This document shows positions 47,293 to 59,398 of a stretch of 64,000 nucleotides of DNA, piece after piece (the stretch's first letter is position 1; each line of letters opens with the position of its first letter). The DNA comes from Mycobacterium vicinigordonae (GTDB taxonomy: Bacteria > Actinomycetota > Actinomycetes > Mycobacteriales > Mycobacteriaceae). Both the position numbers and the translations under genes were made by a program. The notes below the pieces were generated by a model. The model saw only the letters and a list, made by a program, of their open reading frames with translations, was not told where the DNA came from and did no database searches. Location of the stretch: assembly GCF_013466425.1 (NCBI RefSeq), contig NZ_CP059165.1, forward strand, positions 4,216,001-4,280,000, read 5' to 3'.

Positions 47293-49940
47293 TGCAGCGC
47301 AGCCAGTCTCGCGGCGATCCGGTCCGACTCCTCCTGCGCCAGCTGCTGACGACCGCGGATCTTGGCGACGACAGCTTCGGGAGCCTTGGCCAGAAAGTCC
47401 GCGTTGGCTAGCTTGGCCGCGGTGGCGGCCAGCTCTTTTTGCGCCGCGGCCAAATCCTTTTCCAGCCGCCGGCGTTCGGCAGCCACGTCGATGGTGCCCG
47501 AGGTGTCGAGCTCGACGACTACGGTCGCGGCGCTCAGCCGCACTTCCAGCGACACCGACGCCTCGAAGTCGCCGCCAGGCGCGGTGAGCCAGGCCAGCGA
47601 TGTCACGGCGGGCACCTGCGCCGCCAGATCCGCGTCGTCCACCCCGCTCAGTCGGGCGGGCACCTTCTGCCGGTCGGCCAGGCCCTGATCACTGCGGAAC
47701 CGGCGGATCTCGGTGACCAGCTTCTGCATGTCGGTGATGCGTTGAGCCGCAACAGGATCCAAAATGATCCCGGATGGCTTGGGCCAGTCGGCGACCACCA
47801 GCGATTCCTGCCCGGTGAGAGCCTGCCAGAGCGCCTCGGTGATGAACGGGATCACCGGATGCAGCAGCCGCAACAACGCGTCCAGGCCGGCGGCCAGCAC
47901 CGCTGTCGTGTGGGTCAGCCCCTGGGCAATTTGAGTCTTGGCCAATTCGACATACCAGTCACAGAATTCGTCCCAGGCGAAGTGATACAGCGACTCACAC
48001 GCCCTGCTGAACTCGTAGCTGTCGAAAGCCGAATCCACTTCGGCCCGAACCTCTTCCAGCCGGCCCAAGATCCAGCGGTCGGCGTCGGTGAGCTGTTCCA
48101 GCGGCGGCAACGGAGCCAGCGCAGCGCCGTTCATTAGCGCGTAGCGGGTCGCGTTGAACAGCTTGGTGCCAAAGTTGCGGGACGCCCGGACGGCATCCTC
48201 GCCGATGGCCAGGTCGCCGCCGGGGTTGGCGCCGCGAGCCAAAGTGAACCGCAACGCGTCGGCGCCGTACTTGTCCATCCAGTCCAGTGGATCGATGACG
48301 TTGCCCTTGGACTTGCTCATCTTGCGGCCGAACTCGTCGCGGATCAGGCCGTGCAGGAACACGTCGGTGAACGGCACCTGCGGACCACGCGCACCGTCCA
48401 GGGTGATGGCGTCGTCACCTCCGACATAGGTACCGAACATCATCATTCTGGCCACCCAGAAGAACAGGATGTCGTATCCGGTGACCAGAACGCTTGTGGG
48501 ATAGAACTTTTCCAGTTCCCGGGTTTCGGACGGCCAGCCCAGAGTGGAAAACGGCCACAGCGCCGAAGAGAACCAGGTGTCCAGCACGTCGGGGTCCTGC
48601 TCCCAACCGTCCGGAGGGGTGTCGTCGGGACCGACGCACACCATCTCGCCGTTGGGCCCGTACCAGATAGGGATGCGATGACCCCACCACAGCTGACGTG
48701 AGATGCACCAGTCGTGCATGTCGTCGACCCACGCGAACCACCGTGGTTCCAAACTGGCGGGGTGAATCACCGTGTCGCCGTTGCGAACCGCGTCGCCGGC
48801 TGCCTTGGCCATCGACTCCACCCGCACCCACCACTGCAGTGAGAGTCGCGGCTCGATTGGTTCCCCGCTGCGCTCGGAGTGCCCGACGCTATGGAGGTAG
48901 GGCCGCTTCTCTTCGATCACTCGGCCTTGGGCTGCCAGTGCCTCACGCACCGCAACCCGGGCCTCGAAGCGGTCCAAACCGTCGAATTGCGTGCCGGTGT
49001 CGGCGATGCGGCCCTTGGTGTCCATAATCGAGGGCATCGGCAGCTGGTGGCGCAGTCCGATCTCAAAGTCGTTCGGGTCATGAGCTGGCGTGACTTTGAC
49101 CGCACCGGTACCGAATTCGGGGTCGACATGTTCGTCGGCGACCACGATCATGTCGCGGTCGACGAACGGGTGCGGCAGCCTGGTCCCGACCAGATGCCGG
49201 TAGCGCTCGTCGTCCGGGTGCACCGCGATCCCGGTGTCGCCCAGCATGGTTTCCACCCGGGTGGTGGCGACCACGATATGCGGTTGGGAGTCGTCGAGCG
49301 AGCCGTACCGGAACGACACCAGCTCGCCTTCGACGTCTTGGTAGTTGACCTCGAGGTCGGATATCGCGGTCTGTAGCACCGGTGACCAGTTGACCAGGCG
49401 CTCGGCCTGATAGATCAATCCGGCGTCGTAGAGGCGTTTGAAGATTGTCCGCACCGCCCGCGACAGGCCTTCGTCCATGGTGAACCGGTCGCGACTCCAG
49501 TCGACCCCGTCGCCCAGCCGGCGCATCTGGCCGCCGATCGCGCCGCCGGACTCACGCTTCCAGTCCCACACCTTCTCGACGAACAACTCGCGGCCAAAGT
49601 CTTCTTTGGTCTTGCCGTCGACGGCGAGTTGCTTTTCCACCACGCTTTGGGTCGCGATACCGGCATGGTCCATGCCGGGTTGCCACAACACCTCGTAACC
49701 CTGCATGCGCTTTCGCCGAGTCAGTGCGTCCATCATCGTGTGCTCCAGCGCGTGACCCATGTGCAGGGTGCCGGTCACATTGGGCGGCGGCAGGACGATC
49801 GAGTACGCCGGCTTGGTGCTGTCCGGGTCAGCGGTGAAGTAGCCGCCATCGAGCCACTTCTGATAGATCGCACCCTCCATCGCGGCCGGATCCCACGACT
49901 TGGGCAGCTGGTCGTCGGCGGGGCGGGAACTGGCGGTCAC
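47289..49940 (-). CDS. valS: Valyl-tRNA synthetase
   Basis: 883 aa from GTG 49940. Class I motifs: HIGH-type [20 protein letters not shown] in [18 protein letters not shown]1 editing domain ([24 protein letters not shown]), anticodon-binding helices and a C-terminal coiled coil ([22 protein letters not shown]). Charges tRNA-Val and edits threonine. First gene of the valS-folC-DUF4233-ndk unit. Confidence 0.97.
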   Translation of the reverse strand: MTASSRPADDQLPKSWDPAAMEGAIYQKWLDGGYFTADPDSTKPAYSIVLPPPNVTGTLHMGHALEHTMMDALTRRKRMQGYEVLWQPGMDHAGIATQSVVEKQLAVDGKTKEDFGRELFVEKVWDWKRESGGAIGGQMRRLGDGVDWSRDRFTMDEGLSRAVRTIFKRLYDAGLIYQAERLVNWSPVLQTAISDLEVNYQDVEGELVSFRYGSLDDSQPHIVVATTRVETMLGDTGIAVHPDDERYRHLVGTRLPHPFVDRDMIVVADEHVDPEFGTGAVKVTPAHDPNDFEIGLRHQLPMPSIMDTKGRIADTGTQFDGLDRFEARVAVREALAAQGRVIEEKRPYLHSVGHSERSGEPIEPRLSLQWWVRVESMAKAAGDAVRNGDTVIHPASLEPRWFAWVDDMHDWCISRQLWWGHRIPIWYGPNGEMVCVGPDDTPPDGWEQDPDVLDTWFSSALWPFSTLGWPSETRELEKFYPTSVLVTGYDILFFWVARMMMFGTYVGGDDAITLDGARGPQVPFTDVFLHGLIRDEFGRKMSKSKGNVIDPLDWMDKYGADALRFTLARGANPGGDLAIGEDAVRASRNFGTKLFNATRYALMNGAALAPLPPLEQLTDADRWILGRLEEVRAEVDSAFDSYEFSRACESLYHFAWDEFCDWYVELAKTQIAQGLTHTTAVLAAGLDALLRLLHPVIPFITEALWQALTGQESLVVADWPKPSGIILDPVAAQRITDMQKLVTEIRRFRSDQGLADRQKVPARLSGVDDADLAAQVPAVTSLAWLTAPGGDFEASVSLEVRLSAATVVVELDTSGTIDVAAERRRLEKDLAAAQKELAATAAKLANADFLAKAPEAVVAKIRGRQQLAQEESDRIAARLAALQ

Positions 49941-50008
49941 CGGTCAATTCTAGGAACCGCCAGCCACGCCACCGTCTATGGCCCTGAATTCGCAGCGCAA
50001 ACGCCCGA

Positions 50009-50629
50009 TTACGGAATCGTGAGCTCCTGGCCGGGGTGAATCAGGTCCGGGTTGGGGATGCCGCTGGCATCGGCGATCACCTGGTACTTGCTGCCGTCTC
50101 CGTAGAAACGCTCTGCGATGGCCCACAAGGTGTCGCCGGACTCCACGGTGTAGGTCCGCGCGGCGGGCGGGGCCGGCTCGGCCGGCTCTTCGGCTACCGC
50201 TGCCGACACCTCTTCGGCCGGTGCGCTGTCATCGGCGCTCTTGTCATCGACGGCGGCGGACGCGGCTTCGGCGTTCGGGTTGGGCGGCGGAGGCGCGTCG
50301 GTTTCGGTCTTGGTGGACCATGCGGCACCGTCACCGGAGTAGAGCACCAGGTTGCGGTCGTCCTGCAGAACCAGCCTGACGTTCTTCTTGCCCTTGGTGT
50401 CGCTGTGCCATACCGGCTTGTCTGCCGTGTAGAGCACGAAGTTTCCGTCCCGCTGCACCTCGGCCCGCACCACCTCCTGCCCGTTGGTCCCAGTGGACCA
50501 CAGCGGCTTGCCCCACGAGGCGAGCACCAGGTTGCCGTCGTCCTGCAGGGTAAGGGTGTACGCCCCGTTGTTCGAAACCAGCGACTCCCCCCGCACCAGT
50601 TTCTGTCCCTCGGTGAGTGTGTCTGACAT
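50009..50629 (-). CDS. B-type (GNA-like) lectin with C-terminal LysM domain
   Basis: 206 aa. The N-terminal half (1-105) is a bulb-type lectin with three repeats (LQDDGNLVLAS, VQRDGNFVLYT, LQDDRNLVLYS). The second and third match the mannose-binding QxDxNxVxY pattern; the first lacks the Tyr. A Pro/Ala/Glu linker (110-155) joins a LysM peptidoglycan-binding domain (YTVESGDTLWAIAERFYGDGSKYQVIADASGIPNPDLIHPGQELTIP). No signal peptide is visible, yet both domains should bind surface glycans. Similar to the M. smegmatis mannose-binding LysM lectin. Not part of the M. tuberculosis backbone here. Confidence 0.92.
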   Translation of the reverse strand: MSDTLTEGQKLVRGESLVSNNGAYTLTLQDDGNLVLASWGKPLWSTGTNGQEVVRAEVQRDGNFVLYTADKPVWHSDTKGKKNVRLVLQDDRNLVLYSGDGAAWSTKTETDAPPPPNPNAEAASAAVDDKSADDSAPAEEVSAAVAEEPAEPAPPAARTYTVESGDTLWAIAERFYGDGSKYQVIADASGIPNPDLIHPGQELTIP

Positions 50630-50761
50630 GACTATTCCCTCTCAATCTCCGTTAGCCGGTCAACATCAACCGTCGTACCCAACACCCCTGAACTCGAAAA
50701 CTACTGACCTCGAGACGGCTCAGACATGATTCCGATCCACGCAATTCTTTTGCCGCGCTGG

Positions 50762-51349
50762 CTATTTCTTGCCGCCGAGCAGGCCGCCCAGGATGTCGCC
50801 CAGACCGCCACCCTTGGATCCCAGCACACTGCCGAGGATGCCGCCGAGCGACTTGTCGTTACCGCCGCCGAGGATATTGCCCAAAATGTCGCCCAGCCCG
50901 CCGCCGGACGTGCGCTGCTGCGCGGCAGTGGTCTCCGCCGCGCCGCCGGAGCCGAGCTGTTTTCCTATGTACGCCAACACAATTGGGAGTATGACGGGCA
51001 ACAGTTGCTTGATCAGATCGCTATTGCCCGCTCCGCCGCTGGCCAGTGCAGCCGCGACCTGATCGGTGTCCTTACCACCGAACAGCGTTGCGACGGCCTG
51101 ATGTCCGTCTGCTTCGTCCACCTGGTCCACCCCGCCGCCGGCATCGAGCAATCCCCGGGCGGCGTGGCCGCTAGCAGCGGACTCGATCTTGCTGGCGTTC
51201 TCGGGATCCGCTGAGTTGTGCTGCAATCCGCTCAACAGCACCGGCACCAGCGTGTGAACCGCCTTGTCCACCTCGCCTTGGTCTGCACCAAGCTTGGACG
51301 CGATGTCCGAGGTCGGAATCTGCGCGTACAAGTCATCGAGCCCGGGCAT
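50762..51349 (-). CDS. DUF937 (YidB-like) protein
   Basis: 195 aa. N-terminal DUF937 helices (LGADQGEVDKAVHTLVPVLLSGLQHN...), a hydrophobic stretch (LLPVILPIVLAYIGKQL) and a Gly-Leu-rich C-terminus of repeated GGLGDILGxxLGG units ending GGLLGGKK. No signal peptide. The repeats may form amphipathic helices and stack or bind membranes. Function unknown. Confidence 0.82.
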   Translation of the reverse strand: MPGLDDLYAQIPTSDIASKLGADQGEVDKAVHTLVPVLLSGLQHNSADPENASKIESAASGHAARGLLDAGGGVDQVDEADGHQAVATLFGGKDTDQVAAALASGGAGNSDLIKQLLPVILPIVLAYIGKQLGSGGAAETTAAQQRTSGGGLGDILGNILGGGNDKSLGGILGSVLGSKGGGLGDILGGLLGGKK

Positions 51350-51456
51350 TGGCTATCCACCTTCGTTGCGGTTAGGTAACGGCGAGTCCCTTACGACACT
51401 AGACTCGCGCGATCTGGTTCGACACCCCTAGACGCAGCGCAACTCGAACCCGCGCG

Positions 51457-52713
51457 TCAATTTAACCGTTCGGTCTGCAGCGATATACCCGCGCTTGGGA
51501 GCCGCGCCAGTAACGCGTCACCCATCGCGGCGGCCGGGGTCAGCACACCACGCAACTCGGAGAGCGCTTCCCGGTCTTTGGCCAGGGCCAGACCACACTC
51601 GCCCAATATCACCGAAGTGGCCTTGTAACCGGGGTCGCCGCGTTGTTCGATGCGCGTCACGTAGCGCGCTCCGGTCGTCGTGGTCGTGTACGTCTCGACC
51701 CTGTAGAACCCGCTCTCGCGTGTCTTTTCACTGGGCCCGCTGCCGGCCTTGGGCAGGACACGCTCCAGCAGGCTTTGCGGCACCCGATTCATAATGCGGC
51801 TGCCCACGCCCAGGAGAGCGGCGGAAAATCCCGTCATAGCAACGGAGGCGACCGGAGCAAGCGGTGACGAGCCCATGCTCATGGTTTCGGTGTAGCGGAA
51901 TCTGCGGCCATAAGCCCAATCCATCAGCGCGTTGCTACGTCGCACGATTCGAGTGTTGGAGGGTGCCATCCCAAAAGCGCCCATCCATAGACCTGCCAGT
52001 TCAGGTGCAATTTGACTACCTCGACGCAAGGTGAGGTCGGGTTGCGCGCCGAGCTCCGGCTCGGCCGCGCGGTCGGTACTGAGGGTGTAGGGATCGGCCA
52101 ACTGACGCCGTACATCGGGATCACTCGATGCGGTGCGCATCATCTCGACCGCCGTGGCAATGGTTCCCCCGGAAGCACCGCCCCGTAATGCCCGAACCAC
52201 GAAGTTGGTGTCCGTCAGCTCCCCCGCACCCTCGGCGCGCGCGGCGCGAAAGAGTGCGTATACGGACAAATCAGACGGCACCGAATCGAAGCCGCAGGCG
52301 TGCACGATGCGTGCACCGTTGTCGGCGGCCTGCTTGTGATAAAGGTCGATGCAGTCGCGGATGAAGTTCGGCTCGCCGGTTAAGTCCGCGTAATCGGTGC
52401 CAGCGGCCGCACAGGCTGCCACCAGCGGCAGGCCATAGCGGGCGTAGGGCCCGACGGTGGTGATGACGACCTGGGTGCGGGCGGCCATCTCGTCCAGTGT
52501 GGACGGCGATGTGGCGTCCGCGGACACCAGCGGCCAGGACCGGGCGGACTCCCCCAGACTCTCGCGAACCGCCTTGAGCTTGTCGCTCGACCTGCCGGCC
52601 AACGCGATTCGTGCGTCGCCGCCGGCGCGGGCGAGATATTCAGCGGTCAACTTCCCCACGAAGCTCGTTGCGCCGTAGAGGACGATGTCGAATTCGCGCG
52701 TTGTTTGAGTCAC
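51457..52713 (-). CDS. Saccharopine dehydrogenase-like / trans-acting enoyl reductase-family protein (Rv2449c homologue)
   Basis: 418 aa. Rossmann start FDIVLYGATSFVGKLTAEYLARAGG, with ADLTGEPNFIRDCIDLYHKQA and HACGFDSVPSDLSVYALF typical of the mycobacterial family that includes Rv2953, the trans-acting enoyl reductase of phthiocerol/phenolphthiocerol synthesis. It may reduce a polyketide or lipid intermediate; no PKS is adjacent, so its partner is not known. True saccharopine dehydrogenase activity is unlikely. Confidence 0.87.
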   Translation of the reverse strand: MTQTTREFDIVLYGATSFVGKLTAEYLARAGGDARIALAGRSSDKLKAVRESLGESARSWPLVSADATSPSTLDEMAARTQVVITTVGPYARYGLPLVAACAAAGTDYADLTGEPNFIRDCIDLYHKQAADNGARIVHACGFDSVPSDLSVYALFRAARAEGAGELTDTNFVVRALRGGASGGTIATAVEMMRTASSDPDVRRQLADPYTLSTDRAAEPELGAQPDLTLRRGSQIAPELAGLWMGAFGMAPSNTRIVRRSNALMDWAYGRRFRYTETMSMGSSPLAPVASVAMTGFSAALLGVGSRIMNRVPQSLLERVLPKAGSGPSEKTRESGFYRVETYTTTTTGARYVTRIEQRGDPGYKATSVILGECGLALAKDREALSELRGVLTPAAAMGDALLARLPSAGISLQTERLN

Positions 52714-52762
52714 TCGCCCGACGCTACTCGCGCCCGCACGAGCGGGGGTACGGCCCCGGAAA

Positions 52763-52799
52763 CGACAAAGTGCCGGGCTGCGCAGCCCGGCACTTGTCG
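52763..52799 (-). terminator. Strong rpfE terminator (14-bp perfect palindrome, extended stem)
   Basis: From 52768 to 52795 is a perfect 28-base palindrome centred on TGCGCA; allowing one bulged A, the pairing extends to 52763-52799 (CGACA...TGTCG). On the minus strand it follows the rpfE stop by about 27 bases and is followed by TCGTTTCC. A strong intrinsic terminator between rpfE and the Rv2449c homologue. Confidence 0.75.
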
Positions 52800-52826
52800 C
52801 GCGCGATGAGCGCTATTGATCCTTGA

Positions 52827-54194
<1,368 letters not shown>

Positions 54195-54800
54195 CTAGCG
54201 ACCAGACCGCGCCGGAGCGAGCAAATCGTCCTCGGTGTTTACGTTGGCCAACACCCCTGAGGACGCCAGCACTATCTGCTGAGAGTCCGACGCGTCGATC
54301 AGCGCACGCATGCTCCGCTTGCCGGACGTGACTAGCTTATCTATCCGCTCGGCCAGATCCGTCCGATACACCGCAGCCAGGTAGTGGCTGCGACCATCCC
54401 AGGGCATTACCACTTCGGCATCGGTCTCCACCGCCAAGCGCAACAGATCATCGATCAAATCAGCTGTGAGAGAGGGCATGTCGACCGCAGCGATAAACGC
54501 CCACCGGGCCCCGGCGGCCGCGGCTGCGCGCAGTCCGCGCCCGGCGGCGGGCAATGGCCCCAGCCCCCGCACCTCGTCGCGCAGGATTGTAGCCGACAGT
54601 GTCGGCAACGGTTGCCCGGGAGCTGCCACCACGTAGACAGGCGAACAGCGTTGGCTTACCACGTCAACAACGTGCTCGACCAGCGTGCCTGTCCCGCCTG
54701 GAACGGGCAGGGTGGCCTTGTCACGGCCCATGCGTCGCGATTCACCGCCGGCGAGCACTATTCCGGCGAGTGCGCCAATCGGTGCAGCCCCGTCAGTCAC
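54195..54800 (-). CDS. mobA: Molybdenum cofactor guanylyltransferase (Rv2453c homologue)
   Basis: 201 aa from GTG 54800 (GAGGTGGG upstream); GTG 54812 is also in frame. MobA nucleotidyl-transferase motif [19 protein letters not shown], then [19 protein letters not shown] (metal-binding Asp) and [16 protein letters not shown]. It attaches GMP to molybdopterin. Downstream of korB by about 13 bases, so probably co-transcribed with the kor genes. Confidence 0.93.
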   Translation of the reverse strand: MTDGAAPIGALAGIVLAGGESRRMGRDKATLPVPGGTGTLVEHVVDVVSQRCSPVYVVAAPGQPLPTLSATILRDEVRGLGPLPAAGRGLRAAAAAGARWAFIAAVDMPSLTADLIDDLLRLAVETDAEVVMPWDGRSHYLAAVYRTDLAERIDKLVTSGKRSMRALIDASDSQQIVLASSGVLANVNTEDDLLAPARSGR

Positions 54801-54813
54801 CTGCGCGCCCACC

Positions 54814-55920
54814 TCAGTCCACGGTCCAGGTGTCGCGGCCCCGCAGTAACGACTGCAGCGCCGCCTGGTCGGACGCGCTGGCGTCCTGCGCGGCTTGAAC
54901 CTGGGCGCGGGCCGCGTCGTCGTAGGTGGGCCGGCTGATGTCCCGGAAGATGCCCGTCACCATGTGATCGAGGTTCTGATCCGACAGTCGCGACAACGCG
55001 AACGCGTAGGCCGAGTCGTCATCGTGTGCGTCGTGCACGACGATCTCCTCCGCCGCCACATCCGCAGTCTTGGCCACGTCGAGGCCGAATCCCGCCTTCA
55101 CCACGCAATATTCACCGTCCGCGCCGAAGACGATCGGTTCGCCGTGGCTCACCCGGATCAGCCGGTCTTCGGAGCCCTCCTTGCGCAGCGCGTCGAAGGA
55201 GCCGTCGTTAAAAATCGGGCAGTCCTGCATGATCTCGACCAGTGCCGCGCCACGGTGCTGGGCCGCGGCGCGCAACACCTCAGTGAGGCCCGCGCGGTCG
55301 GAATCCAGCGCACGGCCGACGAACGTCGCCTCGGCGCCCAGGGCCAGCGAGACCGGGTTGAAGGGATGGTCCAGCGAACCCATCGGCGTCGACTTGGTGA
55401 TCTTTCCGACTTCCGAGGTCGGCGAGTACTGACCTTTGGTCAGGCCGTAGATCCGGTTGTTGAACAACAAAATGGTGATGTTCACGTTGCGGCGCAACGC
55501 GTGGATCAGGTGGTTACCACCGATCGATAACGCATCGCCGTCGCCGGTGACCACCCAAACCGACAGATCCTCCCGGGCCAGCGCCAATCCGGTCGCGATG
55601 GCCGGGGCACGGCCGTGGATGGAGTGGAAGCCGTATGTCTCCAGGTAGTACGGGAACCGGCTGGAACACCCGATTCCGCTGATGAACACAATGTTCTCGC
55701 GGCGCAGCCCCAGTTCCGGCAGGAAGTTGCGGATGGTGTTGAGGATGACGTAGTCGCCGCACCCCGGGCACCACCGCACCTCTTGGTCGCTGGTGAAGTC
55801 CTTGCCCTTCTGCGGCTGGTCCGTGACGGGCACGCCATCGTGCTTGGTCGGCCGATGGCTGGTCGTCGACTCGGTCAAACCCAGATCAGTGCCGGCCAAA
55901 TTGCTCATCACGTTTGTCAC
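54814..55920 (-). CDS. korB: 2-oxoglutarate:ferredoxin oxidoreductase, beta subunit
   Basis: 368 aa from GTG 55920 (GGAGGAG upstream). Fe-S cysteines in [12 protein letters not shown] and [15 protein letters not shown]-binding [20 protein letters not shown] with [11 protein letters not shown], and a C-terminal Cys in [11 protein letters not shown]. With KorA it makes succinyl-CoA and reduced ferredoxin from 2-oxoglutarate, CoA-dependent and separate from the HOA/SucAB route. Confidence 0.95.
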   Translation of the reverse strand: MTNVMSNLAGTDLGLTESTTSHRPTKHDGVPVTDQPQKGKDFTSDQEVRWCPGCGDYVILNTIRNFLPELGLRRENIVFISGIGCSSRFPYYLETYGFHSIHGRAPAIATGLALAREDLSVWVVTGDGDALSIGGNHLIHALRRNVNITILLFNNRIYGLTKGQYSPTSEVGKITKSTPMGSLDHPFNPVSLALGAEATFVGRALDSDRAGLTEVLRAAAQHRGAALVEIMQDCPIFNDGSFDALRKEGSEDRLIRVSHGEPIVFGADGEYCVVKAGFGLDVAKTADVAAEEIVVHDAHDDDSAYAFALSRLSDQNLDHMVTGIFRDISRPTYDDAARAQVQAAQDASASDQAALQSLLRGRDTWTVD

Positions 55921-55966
55921 GAGCGCCGCTCCTCCTTGTCGCTTCGCTCTGGGCTGGTCACGCGGG

Positions 55967-57928
55967 TCATCCGTCCACACCCGCTCCGACCGTGGCTGCC
56001 GCCAACCGGGCAACCATCGCCTTATCTTGTTCGATCTCGGCCAGCGTCCCGCCCAGCGCGGCGCGGATGATCCGGCCCACTTCGTCGGCCAGGAACGACA
56101 GGCCATGCACCTTGCTGACCGACTGCACGTCGACCAGATACTTCGCCCGCAACAGCATCGCCAACTGGCCGAGGTTCATCTCCGGACAGACCACCTGCGG
56201 GTAGCGCCGCAGCACGGCGCCGAGGTTGGCGGGGAACGGGTTCAAGTAACGCAGGTGGGCGTGGGCGACCTTGATGCCCTTGCGACGCGCACGCCGGCAG
56301 GCTTCGCCGATCGGCCCGTAGGAACTGCCCCAGCCGATCAGCAGCAACTCGGCATCGTTGGTGGGGTCGTCGACTTCGAGGTCCGGGATGCTGATGCCGT
56401 CGATCTTGGCCTGACGAATCCGCACCATGAGGTCGTGGTTGACCGGCTCGTAAGAGATGGCACCCGAGCCGTTGGCGGCTTCCAGACCACCGATGCGGTG
56501 TTCCAGACCGGGTGTTCCGGGCACCGCGAATTGCCGGGCCAGCGTCTCCGGGTCGCGGGCATACGGCTGGAACGGCTCGCCCGGGATAGCGAACTTGTGC
56601 ATGATCGGCGGAAACGAGCTGATATCCGGAATGCGCCACGGCTCAGAGCCGTTGGCGATCGCGCCGTCGGACAGCACGATCACCGGAGTGTGGTAGGACA
56701 CCGCGATGCGCACCGCCTCGATGGCGGTTTCGAAACAGTCCGACGGCGACCGCGGTGCAACCACCGCGACCGGGGATTCGCCGTTGCGCCCGAACAGGGC
56801 CTGCAACAGGTCGGCCTGCTCGGTCTTGGTGGGCAGACCCGTCGACGGGCCGCCGCGCTGCACGTCGATGACGATCAAAGGCAGCTCGGTCATCACAGCC
56901 AGACCCAGGGCTTCCGACTTCAGTGAGACACCTGGACCCGATGTGCTGGTGACGCCCAGTGCACCACCGTAGGACGCCCCGATGGCCGAGCAGATACCGC
57001 CGATCTCGTCCTCGGCCTGGAAGGTGATGACGTTGAAGTTCTTGTGCTTGGACAGCTCGTGCAGGATGTCCGACGCCGGGGTGATCGGGTAACTGCCCAG
57101 CATCACCTGCTTGTCGGCCAGTTGGCCGGCGGCAACGATGCCGTAGGCCATCGCGGTATTGCCCGAAATTTGCCGGTACTCACCAGCGGGCAGCGAAGCC
57201 TTGGACACCTCGTAGGTAGTGCCGAAAGCCTCGGTGGTTTCGCCGTAATTCCACCCGGCCTTGAGCGCCAACACGTTGGCCTCGGCGACCTCGGGCTTGC
57301 GCACGAACTTCTCTCGAATGAAGTTCTCACTGGTCTGAATCGGTCGCCCGTACATCCACGACAACAGTCCCAGCGCAAACATGTTCTTCGCGCGCTGGCC
57401 ATCTTTTTTCGTCGCGCCGATCGCCTCGACGGCCCCCAGCGTCAGAGTGGTCATCGGCACGGCGTGGACGACGTATTCCTCGAGTTCGTCGGTGTCCAGC
57501 GGGTTGGTCACGTAACCGACTTTCGTCAGGTTGCGCTTGGTGAATTCGTCGGAATTCGCGATCACCATCCCGCCGCGCGGCAGGTCGCCGAGATTCGCTT
57601 TGAGCGCCGCCGGGTTCATCGCCACCAGCACGTCGGGACGATCACCGGCGGTGAGGATGTCGTAGTCGGCAATCTGAATCTGGAAGGAGGAGACCCCGGG
57701 CAGTGTCCCTGCGGGGGCCCGGATCTCGGCCGGATAGTTCGGTTGCGTAGCGAGGTCATTGCCGAAAAGCGCGGCCTCCGAGGTGAATCGATCGCCGGTA
57801 AGCTGCATGCCGTCGCCGGAGTCACCCGCGAATCGGATGACTACGTTTTCCAGTCGCTGCCTAACAGATCCGTTATGAGACTCAGTTCCGGCACCATTGC
57901 CGTTCGGATCCACGTCTCCGCCTCCCAT
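55967..57928 (-). CDS. korA: 2-oxoglutarate:ferredoxin oxidoreductase, alpha subunit
   Basis: 653 aa. N-terminal gamma-type domain (ENVVIRFAGDSGDGMQLTGDRF...) fused to the pyrimidine-binding alpha domain (TAMAYGIVAAGQLADKQVMLGSYPITPASDILHEL), with the conserved YPITPAS and TSTSGPGVSLKSEALG motifs. The C-terminal transketolase-like region includes NLGQLAMLLRAKYLVD. Located 46 bases before korB. Confidence 0.96.
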   Translation of the reverse strand: MGGGDVDPNGNGAGTESHNGSVRQRLENVVIRFAGDSGDGMQLTGDRFTSEAALFGNDLATQPNYPAEIRAPAGTLPGVSSFQIQIADYDILTAGDRPDVLVAMNPAALKANLGDLPRGGMVIANSDEFTKRNLTKVGYVTNPLDTDELEEYVVHAVPMTTLTLGAVEAIGATKKDGQRAKNMFALGLLSWMYGRPIQTSENFIREKFVRKPEVAEANVLALKAGWNYGETTEAFGTTYEVSKASLPAGEYRQISGNTAMAYGIVAAGQLADKQVMLGSYPITPASDILHELSKHKNFNVITFQAEDEIGGICSAIGASYGGALGVTSTSGPGVSLKSEALGLAVMTELPLIVIDVQRGGPSTGLPTKTEQADLLQALFGRNGESPVAVVAPRSPSDCFETAIEAVRIAVSYHTPVIVLSDGAIANGSEPWRIPDISSFPPIMHKFAIPGEPFQPYARDPETLARQFAVPGTPGLEHRIGGLEAANGSGAISYEPVNHDLMVRIRQAKIDGISIPDLEVDDPTNDAELLLIGWGSSYGPIGEACRRARRKGIKVAHAHLRYLNPFPANLGAVLRRYPQVVCPEMNLGQLAMLLRAKYLVDVQSVSKVHGLSFLADEVGRIIRAALGGTLAEIEQDKAMVARLAAATVGAGVDG

Positions 57929-58141
57929 AGGTACCGGATAGGCACTCCGCTGCAGCTTGTAGATTACGCGCGCCGAAGTGCAATACCGTCATCACGTTTT
58001 TGGTGTCACTGCAAGTACCAATTATGACACTTCTCTAAGGATGTCTGGTCAACTCCACGTCGCTATTACCGGCGAGTATGCAGGCAAAAGCACATGTCAG
58101 GGTGGCGGCGGCGGGCAGCATGAACAAAACTGTGGTTTTGG
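57929..58141. promoter_or_regulatory. korA upstream region with GTGTCA/TGACAC inverted repeat
   Basis: 213 bases between the MFS stop and korA. GTGTCA (58004-58009) and TGACAC (58025-58030) are perfect inverted arms 15 bases apart, upstream of korA. AT-rich for this genome. A possible regulatory site; it does not match the CRP consensus well. Confidence 0.35.
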
Positions 58142-59359
58142 TCACTTTCCTGCGGTTTTAGGCCTCGTCTCCGGCATCACGAACAGATACAGGCCGCAAC
58201 CGGCCACCGCGATAGTTCCCAGGCTCAGGAACGCGACGTGGTAGCCGGCCGCGACGACGATCGCACCGGCCACGTAATTGGACACCGCGGCACCAATTCC
58301 GGTCGCTGCCGTGATTGCACCCAAGCTGACGTTGAACCGACCGGTGCCGTGCGTGACGTCCTGGACCACCAGGGGGAACAGTGCTCCGAACACCCCGGCC
58401 CCGACACCGTCCAGCAGCTGCACCCCCACCAACCAATATGAGTTGTCGGATAGTGGGTAAAGGAATCCGCGTGCCGCCAGCACAGCGAACCCAACCAGGA
58501 AGATCGGTTTGCGACCCCACGAGTCGGCCCTGGATCCGGCGAGGTAGGCGACCGGGACCATCACCACCTGTGCGGCGACGATGCACAGCGACATCAGAGC
58601 CGTCCCGACATCCTTGTTCTGCAAGGCCAGCAATTGGCCGACTAGCGGCAACATGGCCGCGTTGGCGAAATGGAAGGCCACCACTGTCACGGCGAACACC
58701 ATCAGCGGCCGATTGTGCAGCAGGACCCTAATCGGTCGAGCATGTTGGTCCGCGGGCAACTGATCCATTCCGCGGGCCAATTGGTGATCGATTGCGCCGC
58801 CGGGGATCCACAACGTGGCGGCGACGCTGCCGGCCGCCATCGCACCGAGCACCCAGAACACCGCCGGCGGCCCGAGAAAGTAGGCCAATCCGCCGGTGAT
58901 AGCCGCGGCCGTCGCGTTGCCCGCGTGGTTGAACGACTCGTTGCGACCGATCCGCCGGGCGAACAGGCGGGGCCCGGTGAGACCCAGTGTGATGGCGGCC
59001 AAGGCCGGCGCGAACACCGAACCAGCCATGCCGGTGACCGCCTGCAGGATCGCAATCAGATACCGGTGCGGAAAAATCGGCATCGCCAGCGACCCTGCGG
59101 TCACGATCAGCGCAGCGGTGATGACGAGCGCGCGTTTCGCGGTGGTCCGGTCGACCAGGGCGCCTACCGGTGTTTGGGCAACGATCGCTCCGACGCCACC
59201 GACGGCCATCACGAATCCGATCGATTCTTGATCCCAGTGGTGGGTCAGCAGCAGGTAAATCGAGAGGTAGGGCCCGAGACCGTCGCGAACGTCGGCGAGT
59301 AGAAAATTCAGCAGATCCAGCGGACGCGACAGCCGATGAGGAAGCGCGTCGTCAGGCAC
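58142..59359 (-). CDS. MFS transporter (Rv2456c homologue)
   Basis: 405 aa from GTG 59359. Twelve membrane helices, with the MFS loop motif GGVGAIVAQTPVGALVDRTTAKRALV between helices 2 and 3 and a repeat in SRADSWGRKPIFLVGF. The substrate is not recognisable. It follows clpX by 39 bases on the same strand; ends with a basic tail (ETRPKTAGK). Confidence 0.9.
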   Translation of the reverse strand: MPDDALPHRLSRPLDLLNFLLADVRDGLGPYLSIYLLLTHHWDQESIGFVMAVGGVGAIVAQTPVGALVDRTTAKRALVITAALIVTAGSLAMPIFPHRYLIAILQAVTGMAGSVFAPALAAITLGLTGPRLFARRIGRNESFNHAGNATAAAITGGLAYFLGPPAVFWVLGAMAAGSVAATLWIPGGAIDHQLARGMDQLPADQHARPIRVLLHNRPLMVFAVTVVAFHFANAAMLPLVGQLLALQNKDVGTALMSLCIVAAQVVMVPVAYLAGSRADSWGRKPIFLVGFAVLAARGFLYPLSDNSYWLVGVQLLDGVGAGVFGALFPLVVQDVTHGTGRFNVSLGAITAATGIGAAVSNYVAGAIVVAAGYHVAFLSLGTIAVAGCGLYLFVMPETRPKTAGK

Positions 59360-59398
59360 GCCGGCTATCTACCCGAAATGGGGGCGGCTGGGATCCGG

